This document shows positions 62,312 through 64,000 of a stretch of DNA of 64,000 nt, piece by piece. The notes beneath the pieces were generated by a model. The model did not search any database. It had not been told where the DNA came from and saw only the letters and a program-made list of their open reading frames with translations. Source of the stretch: Bradyrhizobium manausense (lineage in GTDB: Bacteria > Pseudomonadota > Alphaproteobacteria > Rhizobiales > Xanthobacteraceae); assembly GCF_001440035.1 (NCBI RefSeq), contig NZ_LJYG01000034.1:56400-120399 (forward strand). Reading direction: 5' to 3'. Numbering within the stretch: position 1 is the stretch's first letter; every line of letters begins with the position of its first letter. Position numbers and translations under genes: made by a program.

Positions 62312-64000
62312 GTCTTGGTTGCGTGAAAACGCTTCAGTGCGGGGTGACGCGGCCGTGAACGGCCCCTGTGAGGGCCAGCTAACGCCAAAGTGGCATATTT
62401 TCCGGCAAGGTGGCGGAAGCCGGTCCATTGGCTTGCCTTGGTCACTGTGATCGATCGATAAAGGTTGGCGGCACGCGCACGACAGCGCTCCTGCCTCATG
62501 CCTGCATCGCCGCGATCAGCGCACCGACACCCATGATGTTCATTGCGCGTGTGAGATTGTAGGCGAGCACGTGCAGCGCCATCTCGGCGGCGACCTTCGG
62601 CAACCGCTTCGTCAGGAAGTGCGTCGCGCCCATGCGCATCTTCAGTGTGCCAAACGGATGCTCGACCGTCTCGCGACGGCGACGCATCGCCTGGGGATCG
62701 GCGTCGAGCCGCCTCTGGGCATCCTCCATGACGTGTTCATGTTCCCAACGGGAGATGACGCGGTTCTTGGCCGTGGTGCAGCGCGCCTTAAGCGGGCAGC
62801 TTCCACAAGCTTTCGTGGCGTAGCGCCGAATGGTGCGTTCGCCATCCACTGTTGTAAGCCAATACGCCAGCAACTGGCCCGCCGGGCAGCGATATACATC
62901 CTGCTTGGCCAGGTATGCGAAGTCGTGCTTGCCGAACTTGCCCTTCGCCTCCATGCCCGTCGTATTCGGTTTCGGCAGTGTCACAGCGATATCGGCGTCG
63001 GCGCAGGCTTTGATCTCCTCGCCTGTGTAGTAGCCGCGATCGGCCACGGCCTCGAGCTTGTCGACGCCGAGCACGGCCTTGGCCTGTTTACCCATGTTGG
63101 CGAGTTGTGCACGATCCGAGCCGCTATTCGTCACCTCGTGCGCGATGATGAGGTGGTGCTCGGTATCGACGGCAACCTGCACATTGTAGCCGACGACACC
63201 GGAGCCGCGGCCACTCGTGGCCATGGACCGACTGTCGGGATCGGTCAGCGAGATCTGCTGGTCCGGTGATGCCAGCATTGCCTGTTCGCAGGCTTCGAGC
63301 TTCTGCATCTCGCTCGCGAGCTTGGTGAGCTTCTCCTTCAGATGCGCCGTCTTCGCGGCGAGAGTCTCAGATGGCTCCTGCAGATCTGCGGTGTCCAGCT
63401 GCGCGAGATAGCGCGATACGCTCTCCTCCAGCTGCTGGCGACGGCGCTCGACCTTGCCCTTCGTGAAGTTCTTGTCACGCGTGTTGACCGCCTTGAACTT
63501 CGAGCCGTCGATGGCGACGCTCGCCTTCGTCAACAAGCCCATCTGCCGGCAAAGTTCGACGAACTTCGCGCACACCTTCTTGATGGCGGGGCCGTTGTCG
63601 CGGCGAAAGTCGGCGATCGTCTTGTCGTCGGGCGAAAGCCGCTGCAACAGCCAAATCACCTCAAGATTGCGCCTCGCCTCGCGCTCGAGCCGGCGGCTCG
63701 ACTGGATGCGGTTGAGATAGCCGTAGATGTAGAGCTTGAGCAGCGGCGCAGGGTGATAACCGGGCCGGCCGGTTGCCGCAGGCTCGACGTCCTTGAAGCC
63801 CAGCTCTGCCAGATCGAGCGCTTCGACCAAGGCATCGACCGCGCGAACCGGATTACTCTCATCGACCCAGTCGTCGAGGCATTCGGGCAACAGCGTCGAT
63901 TGCGCTCGGTCCGCCCCTTCAATGAACCGATTCATTGATCGTCTCCAAAAACCCCCAGACGATCTCTATCTGACTCGTCGTTTTCACGCAGCCAGGGTCA
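62312..64000. mobile_element. IS1182-family insertion sequence, right end at or past the window edge
   Basis: Imperfect inverted repeats share TGCGTGAAAACG: left end 62312-62331 (GTCTTGGT then the shared core), right end 63979-64000 on the opposite strand (ACCCTGGC then the core). They flank a single transposase gene on the minus strand. The element is thus about 1.69 kb. The exact right tip and the target duplication cannot be fixed because the window ends there. Confidence 0.75.
62496..63935 (-). CDS. IS1182-family transposase
   Basis: 479 aa, full length. DDE catalytic residues: D143 in SVAIDGSKFKAV, a second aspartate in VADRGYYTGEE and the glutamate in TVEHPFGTLKMRMG. A cysteine group (CGSCPLKARC) near residue 380 is usual for the family. 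A strongly basic/charged region about 160-220 is a probable coiled coil. Intact, so the element may be active. Confidence 0.93.
   Translation of the reverse strand: MNRFIEGADRAQSTLLPECLDDWVDESNPVRAVDALVEALDLAELGFKDVEPAATGRPGYHPAPLLKLYIYGYLNRIQSSRRLEREARRNLEVIWLLQRLSPDDKTIADFRRDNGPAIKKVCAKFVELCRQMGLLTKASVAIDGSKFKAVNTRDKNFTKGKVERRRQQLEESVSRYLAQLDTADLQEPSETLAAKTAHLKEKLTKLASEMQKLEACEQAMLASPDQQISLTDPDSRSMATSGRGSGVVGYNVQVAVDTEHHLIIAHEVTNSGSDRAQLANMGKQAKAVLGVDKLEAVADRGYYTGEEIKACADADIAVTLPKPNTTGMEAKGKFGKHDFAYLAKQDVYRCPAGQLLAYWLTTVDGERTIRRYATKACGSCPLKARCTTAKNRVISRWEHEHVMEDAQRRLDADPQAMRRRRETVEHPFGTLKMRMGATHFLTKRLPKVAAEMALHVLAYNLTRAMNIMGVGALIAAMQA

Overview
The window looks like the replication and transfer end of a large accessory replicon from a Bradyrhizobium-like alphaproteobacterium (Nitrobacteraceae). 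The grounds are a complete repABC operon with its parS sites, the high-GC rhizobial coding style, and many small proteins and catabolic clusters of Bradyrhizobium type. Species assignment is inference; I could not search a database.

Layout. (1) 0.5-11.5 kb, plasmid backbone: three identical 16-bp parS palindromes, repA-repB-repC with an antisense RNA between repB and repC, then small backbone genes (DUF736, HU-like, WGR). A second ParA/ParB operon follows, with its own, different palindrome. Next come an oriT-like site and a MobC/VirD2-type relaxase fusion. (2) 11.5-12.2 kb: the 3' part of a CAT-anticodon tRNA abuts a truncated serine recombinase, an attachment-site scar. (3) 12.2-23.3 kb: a Rut-like N-heterocycle catabolic cluster. 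It has a cupin-XRE regulator, RutA-, RutE- and RutF-like enzymes, an HpcH/HpaI aldolase, a 2-oxoglutarate oxygenase, a BMP-type nucleoside/nucleobase ABC importer and an amidohydrolase. RutB, RutC and RutD are absent, and a shared palindrome lies before its three transcription units. (4) 23.6-30.6 kb: a ribose-type ABC importer with one permease fused to a beta-propeller and a second free propeller. (5) 30.7-31.3 kb: a broken SDR gene. (6) 31.7-42.0 kb: a LacI-controlled sugar/polyol regulon (CUT1 ABC importer, Zn-dehydrogenase, PfkB kinase, LacD-like aldolase, enolase-superfamily enzyme). (7) 42.5-58.0 kb: a full set of genes for 5-hydroxymethylfurfural/2-furoate breakdown (hmf): Bug binding protein, LysR and AraC regulators, UbiX/UbiD decarboxylase, molybdenum furoyl-CoA dehydrogenase, CoA ligase, crotonase-fold hydrolase, MFS transporter and GMC oxidase. 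(8) 58-64 kb, a decayed tail: frameshifted or interrupted small genes, an IS1182 remnant, a secreted caspase-like protein and a nearly complete IS1182-family element reaching the window end.

How it fits together: the backbone supplies maintenance and, probably, transfer in trans. The cargo consists of four self-contained scavenging modules, each with its own importer and three with their own regulator: pyrimidine-like heterocycles, a sugar or lactone, a sugar or polyol, and furans. By eye the 12-23 kb module has a less GC-biased third codon position than the 23.6-58 kb modules, which suggests separate acquisition.
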